A DNA stretch of 64,000 bases from Microbacterium sp. 2FI (GTDB lineage: Bacteria; Actinomycetota; Actinomycetes; Actinomycetales; Microbacteriaceae): positions 1 through 64,000 of the forward strand of contig NZ_SCMR01000014.1 in assembly GCF_005502885.1 (NCBI RefSeq). The letters run 5' to 3'. The notes under the pieces are model-generated. The model did no database searches. It worked only from the letters and a program-made list of their open reading frames with translations, and had not been told where the DNA came from. This document shows, in pieces, positions 47,115-55,830 of the stretch. A program made the translations under genes and the position numbers. The first letter of the stretch is position 1. Each line of letters starts with the position of its first letter.

Positions 47115-48590
47115 TCAGCGCAGCTTGTGGCTGACGCGCTTGGTGATGAGGTAGGCCTGCACGCCCTCGGGACCCGACTCGCGACCGAGCCCGCTCTCCT
47201 TCACGCCGCCCGACGGGGCCTCGGTGACCGAGCCGCCGCAGTGGTTGATCGAGAGGATGCCGGCCTCGAACCCGCGGGCGAGGATGTCGGCGGTGGACGC
47301 CGACTCGGTGAAGCCGTAGGCGGCGAGGCCGAACGGCAGTGCATTGGCGACCGCGATCGCCTCGTCGAGGTCGTTGAAGGTCGTGATCGGTGCGATCGGG
47401 CCGAAGGGCTCTTCGTGCATGACCTCGGCGTCCAGCGGAACGTTCGTCAGGATCGTCGGCGCGTAGAAGGTGCCCTTCTCGCCGATCCGGTGGCCGCCGA
47501 ACGCGAGGGTCGCGCCGTGTGCCACGGCATCGGCCACCAGGTGCTCGGTGGCCTCGACACGCTTCTCGTTGATGAGCGGGCCGAGGGTCACCGTGTCGTC
47601 GAGCGGATCGCCGACGACGAGGGCCTCGGCGCACCGCACCATCTCGGCGGTGAACTCCGCCGCGATCGACTCGTGCACGAAGAAGCGGCTGGGCGACGTG
47701 CAGACCTGCCCGGCATTGGCCCACTTCGCAGCCGAAGCGCGGCGCGCGGCCTGGACGGGATCGGCATCGGCCGCGACGATGACGGGAGCGTGACCGCCGA
47801 GCTCCATGATCGTGGGCTTCATGAGGGCGCCGGCGCGGGCGTTGAGCTCTTTGCCGACCGGCACCGAGCCCGTGAACGCGATGAGGCGCGTGATCGGCGA
47901 GTCGATGAGGTGCTCGGCCGTCTCGGCGCCGCGCCCGAAGACCAGGTTGAGGACGCCCTTCGGGAGGCCTGCGTCGTGGAAGACCTCGGCGAGCGCGCAG
48001 ACCGTGGCCGGCACCTCTTGCGACGCCTTGATCACGAGCGTGCAGCCCGCGGCGATCGCGGCCGACATCTTGCGCATGGGGGATCCGGCGGGGAAGTTCC
48101 ACGGCACGATCGCGCCGACGACGCCGACCGGCTCGTAGCGGACGGTGAGCGACGTGTCGACATCGGTCGGGATGATCCGGCCGTACAGTCGCCGCGTCTC
48201 CTGGGCGCACCACTCGAGCGTTCCCGAGACGCGCATCACCTCGGTCGTGGCGTCCTTCAGGGGCTTCCCCTGCTCGACCGCCATGAGCCGGCCGATCTCA
48301 GGTGCCCGCTCGCGCAGCAGCGTGACGGCCTTCATGAGGATGCGGCTCTTCTCGAAGGCAGAGGTGTCGCGCCAGAGCGGGAAGGCGCGGGCGGCCGCGG
48401 CGAGCGCATCGTCGAGATCGGCCGCCTCGGCCCGCGCGACCTGGCCGATCACCTCGCCGGTCGCGGGGTTCCGCACGTCGAACGATCGGCCTGCGGCGCC
48501 CTCGCGCCATGCGCCGTCGATGTAGAGGCCGAGCCGCGCGCCGGCGTAGATCTCGGCAGCGCGCGACGGAGATTCGGTGATGATCGTCAT
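47115..48590 (-). CDS. Aldehyde dehydrogenase (muconic-semialdehyde type)
   Basis: The product is 491 residues. Catalytic Cys in GQVCTSPSRFFV and Glu in MELGGHAPVI; VPWNFPAGSPMRKMSAAIAAG and EEPFGPIAPITTF are typical. It follows the extradiol dioxygenase gene with a four-base overlap, so it most likely oxidises the ring-cleavage semialdehyde with NAD. It ends 14 bases before the FAH start. Confidence 0.9.
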   Translation of the reverse strand: MTIITESPSRAAEIYAGARLGLYIDGAWREGAAGRSFDVRNPATGEVIGQVARAEAADLDDALAAAARAFPLWRDTSAFEKSRILMKAVTLLRERAPEIGRLMAVEQGKPLKDATTEVMRVSGTLEWCAQETRRLYGRIIPTDVDTSLTVRYEPVGVVGAIVPWNFPAGSPMRKMSAAIAAGCTLVIKASQEVPATVCALAEVFHDAGLPKGVLNLVFGRGAETAEHLIDSPITRLIAFTGSVPVGKELNARAGALMKPTIMELGGHAPVIVAADADPVQAARRASAAKWANAGQVCTSPSRFFVHESIAAEFTAEMVRCAEALVVGDPLDDTVTLGPLINEKRVEATEHLVADAVAHGATLAFGGHRIGEKGTFYAPTILTNVPLDAEVMHEEPFGPIAPITTFNDLDEAIAVANALPFGLAAYGFTESASTADILARGFEAGILSINHCGGSVTEAPSGGVKESGLGRESGPEGVQAYLITKRVSHKLR

Positions 48591-49525
48591 GCCAGTGCCG
48601 TTCCTTCGGAAGTGTTCGGGGCGGGGGTGTCGCGGTTGGTCTCGAGCACCCAGATGTGGTGCGGCGGGGTCTCGTCGTGAACGCGCGTCGGGTACGAGTC
48701 GTCGACGCGGTCCATGTCGGCGGCGTATTCGACGCGGCCGCCGGCGGGATTGTGGATGAAGCGGAAGACGTTCGAGCCGACCGTGTGACGGCCGAGGCGG
48801 CGCGCTTCGCGCCAGCCCTTCTGGATCATGTGGTTGCCGCCCTCGATGACATCGTCGAACCCCGACACCTCGTAGGAGGTGTGGTTCGTGCCGGCGCGAT
48901 CGGGGCGGTGGCACAGCAGGAAGTTGTGCTGGTCGTCGTCGCCCTCGATCTGCATGAAGACGCCCATGGGCTTGACGATGTCGATCGCCCGGAAGTTCAG
49001 GCGATCGGCGTAGAAGCGCATCGCCGCTTCCCATCCTTCTTTGGGGATGTTGAGCGCGACGTGGCAGATGCGGATCGGACGGATGTCGGCGATCGGCGCG
49101 TGGGGGCTGTTCCATCGCTCGATGCGGCCCCGGCTGTTGTACCGGCGGGGGTCGTAGTCGAGGTGCTCGGGCGCGGTCACGGCGAGCCCGAGCCCGAAGC
49201 CGGTCTCGTCGTAGGTGTGGACGATCCCGTCGCCGTCGACGGTCACCGCGCGGTCGGTCGCAAGGCGCTGGACCAGAGCATCGAGGGCCCCCTGCGAGTC
49301 GACGCCCCAGACGACCTCGCGGATGCCGGGGGTCTCCTCGACGGATGCCGGGAGCGAGGGGTCGTCGATGTGCTTGAGCACGAGGGTCTGGCCGACCTGG
49401 GTCGTGAAGACGACGCGACCCGCCTCTTCGCTGCGGAGCGTCAGGCCGAAGTCGGCGAAGAACCGCGTGCACTCATCGAGATCGGCGACCCCGTAGGTGA
49501 CGGACTCGATGCGTTCGATGGACAT
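48587..49525 (-). CDS. Extradiol ring-cleavage dioxygenase (two-domain VOC)
   Basis: The product is 312 residues made of two VOC modules, the size of catechol-2,3-dioxygenase-type enzymes. In the C-terminal, catalytic half the 2-His-1-Glu iron ligands are visible as IRICHVALNIP, GTNHTSYEVSGF and GGRVEYAAD. It should open a catecholic or similar ring between a hydroxyl carbon and its neighbour using O2. It is the first enzyme gene of the operon, 13 bases after marR. The ATG at 49525 (MSIERIESVTYGV) is chosen over a longer frame. Confidence 0.88.
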   Translation of the reverse strand: MSIERIESVTYGVADLDECTRFFADFGLTLRSEEAGRVVFTTQVGQTLVLKHIDDPSLPASVEETPGIREVVWGVDSQGALDALVQRLATDRAVTVDGDGIVHTYDETGFGLGLAVTAPEHLDYDPRRYNSRGRIERWNSPHAPIADIRPIRICHVALNIPKEGWEAAMRFYADRLNFRAIDIVKPMGVFMQIEGDDDQHNFLLCHRPDRAGTNHTSYEVSGFDDVIEGGNHMIQKGWREARRLGRHTVGSNVFRFIHNPAGGRVEYAADMDRVDDSYPTRVHDETPPHHIWVLETNRDTPAPNTSEGTALA

Positions 49526-49538
49526 GGACGACGGCCTC

Positions 49539-50081
49539 TCAGATCTGACCCGACGAGTCTTCGCCGTCGTCCGCATCGGAAGGAGTAGCCGACAGGAAGC
49601 CTTTCGTTGCGCGATCTGCACTGCGGTCCGCGCTCAGCCGGTCACGCAGGCCCTCGAGCGCGTCAGCGACGACGGCCAGGGTCGACGCATCGCCGACGGC
49701 CGGTTGCACGGTCCACGCGCTTTCGAGGAGTCCTGCCCACGAGTCGGTGAGCTTGCTGATCGTGTCGTCCGAGAGTCGCGTCGCCGAGATGCGGATGGCG
49801 CGGCCGTCCTGCTCGTCGCGCAGCGACGTGAGGTAGCCCCGCGCGCGGAGCTCTCGCAGCGCGGTCGAGACGTTGGTGCGCTGGAGCCCCGCGCCGTCGG
49901 CGATGTCGGAGGCGGAACAGCCGGGGTGACGGTGCACGTAGCGCATCACCTGGCCCTGCGTCGGCGTCAGCGGGACGACCGGCGTGTGCTCCGCGGCGCG
50001 GAGCTGGATCTCGCGGGCGATGTCGATGATCACCTCGGCGAGCGCGGTGAACGCGGGGTCCGTTCGGTCGGCGGCATCCAT
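49539..50081 (-). CDS. MarR-family transcriptional regulator
   Basis: The product is 180 residues. The winged helix is LTPTQGQVMRYVHRHPGCSASDIADGAGLQRTNVSTALRELRARGYL with the wing DEQDGRAIRISAT. The ATG at 50081 has GAGGAGG upstream. It leads the ring-cleavage operon and probably represses it from the AT-rich palindrome at 50102-50115, with a phenolic compound as the usual type of inducer. The C-terminus is acidic. Confidence 0.88.
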   Translation of the reverse strand: MDAADRTDPAFTALAEVIIDIAREIQLRAAEHTPVVPLTPTQGQVMRYVHRHPGCSASDIADGAGLQRTNVSTALRELRARGYLTSLRDEQDGRAIRISATRLSDDTISKLTDSWAGLLESAWTVQPAVGDASTLAVVADALEGLRDRLSADRSADRATKGFLSATPSDADDGEDSSGQI

Positions 50082-50101
50082 GGGGCCTCCTCGCCTCATT
50101 T

Positions 50102-50154
50102 TGATTATTGAATCATAATTATTTTGTCGTACAGTTGCATGCACGTCCTGCAAC
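50102..50154. promoter_or_regulatory. Divergent marR/lysR control region
   Basis: TGATT-ATTG-AATCA (50102-50115) is a perfect AT-rich inverted repeat beside marR, a likely MarR site. GTTGCA-9-TGCAAC (50134-50139, 50149-50154) is a LysR-type dyad nearer lysR. The region is strikingly AT-rich for this genome. Confidence 0.65.
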
Positions 50155-50185
50155 ATGCACGACCAGTTCTGCAAGGAGGATCATC

Positions 50186-51094
50186 GTGGATCGCCTCATC
50201 GTCATGAAGACGTTCGTCACCGTCGCGAAGTCGTCGAGCTTCAGCGCGGCCGCGCGCGAACTCGCCATCTCGGGCTCGCTCGTCTCGCGTCATGTCGCCG
50301 ACCTCGAGCGCCAGGTCGGCGTCCGGCTCGTCAATCGCACGGCGCGGTCGGTGAGCCTCACCGACGCCGGCACCCGCTACGCGGAGTTCGCGCAGCGCAT
50401 CCTGTCGGAGATCGAGGACGAGGACGGCGCCCTGTCGGAGTCGCGCGACCGACCCGAGGGCACCCTGTCGGTCATCTGCCCGAAGTGGATCGGCACCCTC
50501 GATCTCGGCGACGCCATCGCCGCCTTCGTGCGCAAGCACCCCCGCATCACGATGCGGTTCGAGCTCGGCGGGATGTCCGACCGCAACTACGACTTCCTCG
50601 ACCGCGGGTACGACGTCGCCTTCCACACGAGAGACCTGCGCGACTCGAACGTCCTCGTGCGGCGGGTATCGGAGCTCCCCTTCGCCCTGGTCGCCTCGGC
50701 AGACTACGTCCGGCGCCACGGTTCGCCGGCGACGGCCGCAGACCTCGCCGAGCATCAGTGCATCCTGCATCCGAACGATCCCGTCTGGCGGCTGGGGGCC
50801 GGCGCCGAGACGATCCACTACAAGGTGCAGAACCCGGCCGTGGTGGCGAACTCGTACCTCGTCATCGAGAAGCTCGTCGAGCAGAGCACCGGCATCGCGC
50901 TCATCCCGCGGCGACCGGCCGAGGCGAGGCTCGCCGCGGGCGACCTGGTCGAGGTGCTGCCGCAGCACCAGCCGCCCGCGCGGGCGCTGTACGCGGTGCA
51001 CGGACCCGGCGGGCGCACCCCCGAGCGCGTGCGGATCTTCCTCGATTTCATGACCGCATGGTTCCGCGCGCGCACGGCTGCTCAGGCCGCGTGA
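50186..51094 (+). CDS. LysR-family transcriptional regulator
   Basis: The product is 302 residues. The helix-turn-helix is FVTVAKSSSFSAAARELAISGSLVSRHVADLERQVGVRLVNRTARSVSLTDAG; the co-inducer domain follows (CPKWIGTLDLGDAIAAFVRKHP, GYDVAFHTRDL). The GTG at 50186 has AAGGAGG eight bases upstream. It is divergent from the marR-led ring-cleavage operon and upstream of the peptide-type ABC importer, so it may activate one or both. Confidence 0.9.
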   Translation: MDRLIVMKTFVTVAKSSSFSAAARELAISGSLVSRHVADLERQVGVRLVNRTARSVSLTDAGTRYAEFAQRILSEIEDEDGALSESRDRPEGTLSVICPKWIGTLDLGDAIAAFVRKHPRITMRFELGGMSDRNYDFLDRGYDVAFHTRDLRDSNVLVRRVSELPFALVASADYVRRHGSPATAADLAEHQCILHPNDPVWRLGAGAETIHYKVQNPAVVANSYLVIEKLVEQSTGIALIPRRPAEARLAAGDLVEVLPQHQPPARALYAVHGPGGRTPERVRIFLDFMTAWFRARTAAQAA

Positions 51095-51131
51095 GGATCC
51101 CGCTCATCGTGCACGGTTATGTTGCGTCTCG

Positions 51132-51144
51132 GGGCACTGTGCCC
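51132..51144. promoter_or_regulatory. Palindrome upstream of the ABC importer operon
   Basis: GGGCAC-T-GTGCCC is a perfect 13-base palindrome about 100 bases before the binding-protein start, a candidate regulator site. Confidence 0.4.
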
Positions 51145-51243
51145 GATCGATCACGCGGGTAGCTTCATGCAGACACAGCCGCCCCGACCCGCGGGGCACA
51201 CCGGCACCACCCACTCGGCTGTCCGCGCAAGGAGGCGCTCCCC

Positions 51244-52767
51244 ATGAAGTCAGCGATGAAGAAGGCCGCCATTCCCTTGGCGGTCGCCGCCCTGGTGCTC
51301 ACCGGATGCACCCCGAGCGGAGAGGAAGCCCCGTCGGAATCGGCGGCACCCGAAGCGTCCGGGACACTGCGCCTGAACTTCGGCGCGTTCCCCGAGACCT
51401 GGGCCCCCGGCTACGAGTTCGAAGGCGGGCCGATGCGCATCGTCTACGAGACCCTCGTCAGCCGCGACGACGCCGGCGAGCTCGCGCCCGGCCTCGCCGA
51501 GTCGTGGGAGCTGAGCGAGGACTCGACCTCGCTCACCCTCGCGCTCCGCGAAGGCGTCACCTTCCACGACGGCACCGACTTCAACGCCGAAGCCGTCAAG
51601 GTGAACCTCGAGACGGTCAAGGGCACGCCCGGACCTTTCGCCGGCTCGCTGCAGGCGATCGAGTCGATCGAGACGCCCGATGACTACACCGTCGTGCTCA
51701 ACTTCTCCGAGCCGACGCCCTCGATGCCGACGACGCTCTCGACCCGCGTCGCCCCGATCGCCAGCCCCGCAGCCATCGAAGACGGCTCGATCGCGACGAG
51801 CCCGATCGGCACGTCGCCGTGGGCCTATGACGAGGCGGGCTCGACGACCGGAACGGTCATGAGCTTCACCGAGTACGAGGACTACTGGGGCGATGCCCCG
51901 GGCTTCGCCAACGTCGAGCTGTACGCGATCCCCGAGGACGAGGCTGCCGCTGCGGCACTCGTCAACGGCGAGATCGACATCACCGACACCGAAGAGACCG
52001 TGCTCGCCCGCTTCGACGGCACGACGGTCGAGTCGTTCGACTACCCCGCGATCCGCAACAACGTGATCTTCTTCGACCGGGGCCCCGGCGGTCTGTTCGA
52101 AGACGTGAAGGTGCGCCAGGCGGTCTGCTTGGCGATCAACGTGCCCGAGATGGTCTCGGTCGAAGGCGGCGAGGCAGCCACGCAGCACTTCCTCGAGGGG
52201 ACGCTCGGCTACAACGCCGACATCGACGGCTACCCGACCGATCTCGATGCGGCGAACGAGCTGTGGGCCGAGGCGGGAAGCCCTGAGATCGCGGGCGAGA
52301 TGATCGCCGCGCCGTTCACCGCGACGCAGTCGACGATCTACATGGACCAGGCCTCGCAGCTGCCGGGCTTCGCGATCGCGGTGACCACGGTTCCGCCGCC
52401 GGAGTGGTTCCAGGGCTGGAACAGCGGCCGGTACCCGATCGGCCTCGGCTCGAACGATGAGCTGACCCCCTTCGAGTGGTACAAGGCGTGGTTCGCCGCC
52501 GGCGCCGGCGGCAACGCCTCGGGTGTCGAGAGCGACGAGCTGAAGGAGGCCGCCGACGCGGCGATCGCCGCCGGTGACTCGGACGAGGCCACTGAACTGT
52601 GGGCAGAGGTGACGAAGATCATCGCCGACGAGGCGCTGACCTGTGCACACGCCCGCGGCGTGGAGATCATCGCGTACAACACCGACACCGTGCAGAACGT
52701 CGAAGCGCCGAACTACCCGTTCGAGGCGAACAACATCGACCTGCGCGAGATCCAGCCCGCAGGATAG
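51244..52767 (+). CDS. Peptide/nickel-type ABC substrate-binding lipoprotein (SBP family 5)
   Basis: The product is 507 residues. Signal MKSAMKKAAIPLAVAALVLTGC has a lipobox VLTGC (Cys 22). The mature part is family-5 (DppA/OppA-like): YETLVSRDDAGELAPGLAESWELSEDSTSLTLALREGVTFHDGTDFNAEAV, RQAVCLAINVPEMV. Family-5 proteins bind peptides but also opines, sugars and aromatic compounds. Next to a ring-cleavage operon it may bind the pathway substrate. AAGGAGG lies before the ATG at 51244. Confidence 0.9.
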   Translation: MKSAMKKAAIPLAVAALVLTGCTPSGEEAPSESAAPEASGTLRLNFGAFPETWAPGYEFEGGPMRIVYETLVSRDDAGELAPGLAESWELSEDSTSLTLALREGVTFHDGTDFNAEAVKVNLETVKGTPGPFAGSLQAIESIETPDDYTVVLNFSEPTPSMPTTLSTRVAPIASPAAIEDGSIATSPIGTSPWAYDEAGSTTGTVMSFTEYEDYWGDAPGFANVELYAIPEDEAAAAALVNGEIDITDTEETVLARFDGTTVESFDYPAIRNNVIFFDRGPGGLFEDVKVRQAVCLAINVPEMVSVEGGEAATQHFLEGTLGYNADIDGYPTDLDAANELWAEAGSPEIAGEMIAAPFTATQSTIYMDQASQLPGFAIAVTTVPPPEWFQGWNSGRYPIGLGSNDELTPFEWYKAWFAAGAGGNASGVESDELKEAADAAIAAGDSDEATELWAEVTKIIADEALTCAHARGVEIIAYNTDTVQNVEAPNYPFEANNIDLREIQPAG

Positions 52768-52807
52768 TAGTGACGACATTGCGGTACACGGCGAGGCGGG
52801 AGGACTG

Positions 52808-53752
52808 ATGGCCAAGCTCATCGCCTTCCGCCTCGCCCTCGCCATCCCCCAGCTTCTCCTGGTCGCGCTGCTGGTCTTCTCGATGACGTACCTCGTCCCG
52901 GGAAGCCCGGCGGCCGCGATCCTCGGATCGGCCGCGAATCCCGAGCGCATCGCCGAGCTCGAGGCCCAGCTGGGTCTCGATCAGCCGTTCTTCGAGCGAC
53001 TCGTGGCCTGGTTCGCCGCCGCCTTCCAGGGCGACCTCGGCACGTCGTACGCGACGGGCCGCTCGGTCACCGAACTCCTCATGGAGCGGCTTCCCGCCAC
53101 CCTGTCACTCGTCGCCGGCGGGCTCGTCGTCGCGATCATCCTCGGGCTCGTGCTCGGCCTCCTCGGCGGCACCCGCCCCGGATCCACCACCGACCGCGTC
53201 AGCACCACCATCACCGCGATAACCGTGGCCGTTCCCGAGTTCTGGCTCGGCATCGTGCTGCTGCTCGTCTTCTCGGTGCAGCTCGGATGGGTGCCGGTGA
53301 TCGCCTACGTGCCGTTCTCGGTCGATCCGGCCCGCTGGCTGCAGGGCCTCATCCTGCCGGCGATCGCGCTGGGTGTGGGCTCGGCCGCTCTCATCGCGCG
53401 GTCGATGCGCACGTCGATGGCCGAGACGCTGTCTGCCCGCTGGGTCGACACCCTCACGGCGACCGGCATGCCTCGCAGTCGCGTCATCTTCGGCTACGGG
53501 ATGAAGAACGCGCTCGTGCCGGTGCTCGCCTCGACAGGCCTCACCGTCAGCATCCTGATCGGCGCCAGCTTCGTCGTCGGCCAGGTCTTCGCGTTCCCCG
53601 ATATCGGCGGCATCCTCATCCGCGCGACGATCGGAAAGGACTTCCCGATCGTTCAGGGAGGCGTGCTCATCATCGCGACCATCGTGATCATCGTGAACCT
53701 CGTCGTCGACATCGGCTACGGCCTGCTCAACCCGAAAGCGCGCCCCGAATGA
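52808..53752 (+). CDS. ABC transporter permease (DppB-like)
   Basis: The product is 314 residues with six spans; the N-terminus AFRLALAIPQLLLVALLVFSMTYLVPGSPA is the DppB signature. The EAA loop is WVDTLTATGMPRSRVIFGYGMKNALVPVL. It forms the membrane channel with the DppC part of the next gene, whose ATG overlaps its stop (ATGA). GGGAGGAC precedes the ATG at 52808. Confidence 0.9.
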   Translation: MAKLIAFRLALAIPQLLLVALLVFSMTYLVPGSPAAAILGSAANPERIAELEAQLGLDQPFFERLVAWFAAAFQGDLGTSYATGRSVTELLMERLPATLSLVAGGLVVAIILGLVLGLLGGTRPGSTTDRVSTTITAITVAVPEFWLGIVLLLVFSVQLGWVPVIAYVPFSVDPARWLQGLILPAIALGVGSAALIARSMRTSMAETLSARWVDTLTATGMPRSRVIFGYGMKNALVPVLASTGLTVSILIGASFVVGQVFAFPDIGGILIRATIGKDFPIVQGGVLIIATIVIIVNLVVDIGYGLLNPKARPE

Positions 53753-55830
53753 CCGACACCTACACCATCAACATCACCAAGACCCGGCGGCGCCAGGGCG
53801 AGAAGAGCCCCTCGGGACTGCAGCGCATCGTGGGGCGTGTGCGGCGTCAGCCGATGACACTCATCGCCCTCGGATTCATCCTGGTCCTGGCCGTCCTCGC
53901 GATCTTCGCGCCGATCATCGCGCCGTACGACCCGAACGAGGCGCACTACGCGAACCTGCTCGAGGGCCCGTCGCCGCAGTTCTGGCTCGGCACCGACGAC
54001 ATCGGCCAGGACTACCTGAGCCGCCTGATCTACGGCGCGCGCGTCGCGCTCGTGGTCGCCCTCGGCTCGGTCCTCATCGCCATGGTGCTCGGCGTGCCGA
54101 TCGGCCTGCTCCTGGGCTTCCGCGGCGGCTGGACCGACCGCATCGGCTCGCGCCTGGTCGACGTGGCCCAGGCACTCCCGGGGCTGCTCGTCGCGATCGC
54201 GGTGATCGCGATCCTGGGCAGGAACCTGTGGACGCTGATGTTCGCGATCGGCCTCATCTTCACGATGGCATTCGCCCGTCTCACGCGGGCCGTCACGCTC
54301 ACCGAGCGTCACAAGCTCTACGTCGAGTCCGCGCAGGTCTCGGGCCTGCGCGGCTCGCAGATCGTGTTCACACAGGTGCTGCCCAATCTCATCGGACCCG
54401 TGATCATCCAGGCCGCCGTGTTCTTCGGCTCGGCGATCATGATCGAGTCCGGGCTCAGCTTCCTCGGGCTCGGCCTCGATCGCGACACCCCGACATGGGG
54501 CGGGATGCTGAGCATGGCCGTCGCGCATCAGGCGCAGCAGCCGTTCCTGGTGTGGCCTCCCGGCATCGCGATCATGCTCACGGTGCTCGCGTTCAACATC
54601 TTCGGCGACGGCCTCAACGACGCGCTCACCGGTGGCATCCGCCGGTCGCCGCGGAAGCGCCTGACCTCGAGCGCCCTCCCGTCGATGAGCAACGCGCCCA
54701 CCGCTTCGGCAGCGGTGCTGCCGGGCAGCGACACCGCCCTCGGCGCGATGAGCGCCGATGACTCGGCCCCCGATGCGCCGAGCCCGTTCCCCGCCGAGAC
54801 CGGGACCCGCATCCCGGTGGTCGTCGCCGCAGACGAGCCGGCAGCACCGGTGAAGGACGCGATCCTCGCGGTTCGCGAGCTCACCGTCGAACTCGAGCGC
54901 CCCGAGGGCGACATCGTGCCCCTTGTCGCGAACGTTCAGCTGTCGATCGCGCGCGGCGAGATCGTCGGCCTGCTCGGCGAGTCCGGCTCGGGCAAGTCGA
55001 TGTTCGCGAAGGCGGTCATGGGTCTCCTGCCGCCGCGCACGCGCCTCGCGTCGGGATCGATCGTCTTCGACGGCACGCAGCTCGCCTTCGAGTCGCAGCA
55101 CGTGCTTCGGACCGTCCGGGGCGCCGGCATCGGCGTCGTCTTCCAGGATCCGCTCTCGGCCCTCTCGCCGGTGCATACGGTCGGCAAGCAGCTCATCGAG
55201 CCGCTGCAGCAGCACAAGGGCATGTCGAAGTCGCAGGCCCGCAATCGTGCGGTCGAACTCCTCGATCGCGTCGGCGTGAACGACCCGCGCCGGCGCCTCG
55301 ACGACTACCCGCACCAGTTCTCGGGCGGCATGGCTCAGCGCGTGGCGATCGCGATGGCGCTGGCCGCCGACCCGAAGCTGCTGATCGCGGACGAGGCGAC
55401 CTCGGCGCTCGACGTCACGACGCAGAGCCAGGTGCTCGATCTCATCCTCGACCTGCGCGAAGAGTACGACATGGCCGTGCTCATGATCACGCACGACCTC
55501 GGCGTCGTCGCCGAGACCTGCGACCGGGCGGCGGTCATGTACGCGGGGCAGATCGTCGAGGTGGGCGAGGTGGCGACGATCTTCGATGCGCCGCGGCATC
55601 CGTACACCTCGGCCCTTCTCCGGGCGAACCCCTCGGGCGACGCGCACGTGGACCGTCTTCCGACGATCGCCGGCCGCGTCCCGCTCGCCGGCGAGTGGCC
55701 CGGGGGCTGTCACTTCGCGAACCGCTGCGCCTTCGCCACCCCGGAGTGCAGCGCCGCGCCCGTCGCCCTCGTCGACGATGTGCGCTGCATCCGCGCCGAC
55801 GAACTCACCCTCTCGGAGGCCGCACGATGA
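53749..55830 (+). CDS. Fused ABC permease-ATPase (DppC-DppD)
   Basis: The product is 693 residues. Residues about 1-295 are a DppC permease (QPMTLIALGFILVLAVLAIF, EAA loop VESAQVSGLRGSQIVFTQVLPN). A linker of about 65 residues leads to an ATPase: Walker A GLLGESGSGKSMF (about 409), signature FSGGMAQRVAIAMAL (about 525), Walker B LLIADEATSALD (about 544) and the C-terminal four-Cys oligopeptide motif (GCHFANRCAFATPECSAAP). The fusion keeps subunit ratios fixed. It overlaps both neighbours by four bases. Confidence 0.9.
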   Translation: MTDTYTINITKTRRRQGEKSPSGLQRIVGRVRRQPMTLIALGFILVLAVLAIFAPIIAPYDPNEAHYANLLEGPSPQFWLGTDDIGQDYLSRLIYGARVALVVALGSVLIAMVLGVPIGLLLGFRGGWTDRIGSRLVDVAQALPGLLVAIAVIAILGRNLWTLMFAIGLIFTMAFARLTRAVTLTERHKLYVESAQVSGLRGSQIVFTQVLPNLIGPVIIQAAVFFGSAIMIESGLSFLGLGLDRDTPTWGGMLSMAVAHQAQQPFLVWPPGIAIMLTVLAFNIFGDGLNDALTGGIRRSPRKRLTSSALPSMSNAPTASAAVLPGSDTALGAMSADDSAPDAPSPFPAETGTRIPVVVAADEPAAPVKDAILAVRELTVELERPEGDIVPLVANVQLSIARGEIVGLLGESGSGKSMFAKAVMGLLPPRTRLASGSIVFDGTQLAFESQHVLRTVRGAGIGVVFQDPLSALSPVHTVGKQLIEPLQQHKGMSKSQARNRAVELLDRVGVNDPRRRLDDYPHQFSGGMAQRVAIAMALAADPKLLIADEATSALDVTTQSQVLDLILDLREEYDMAVLMITHDLGVVAETCDRAAVMYAGQIVEVGEVATIFDAPRHPYTSALLRANPSGDAHVDRLPTIAGRVPLAGEWPGGCHFANRCAFATPECSAAPVALVDDVRCIRADELTLSEAAR

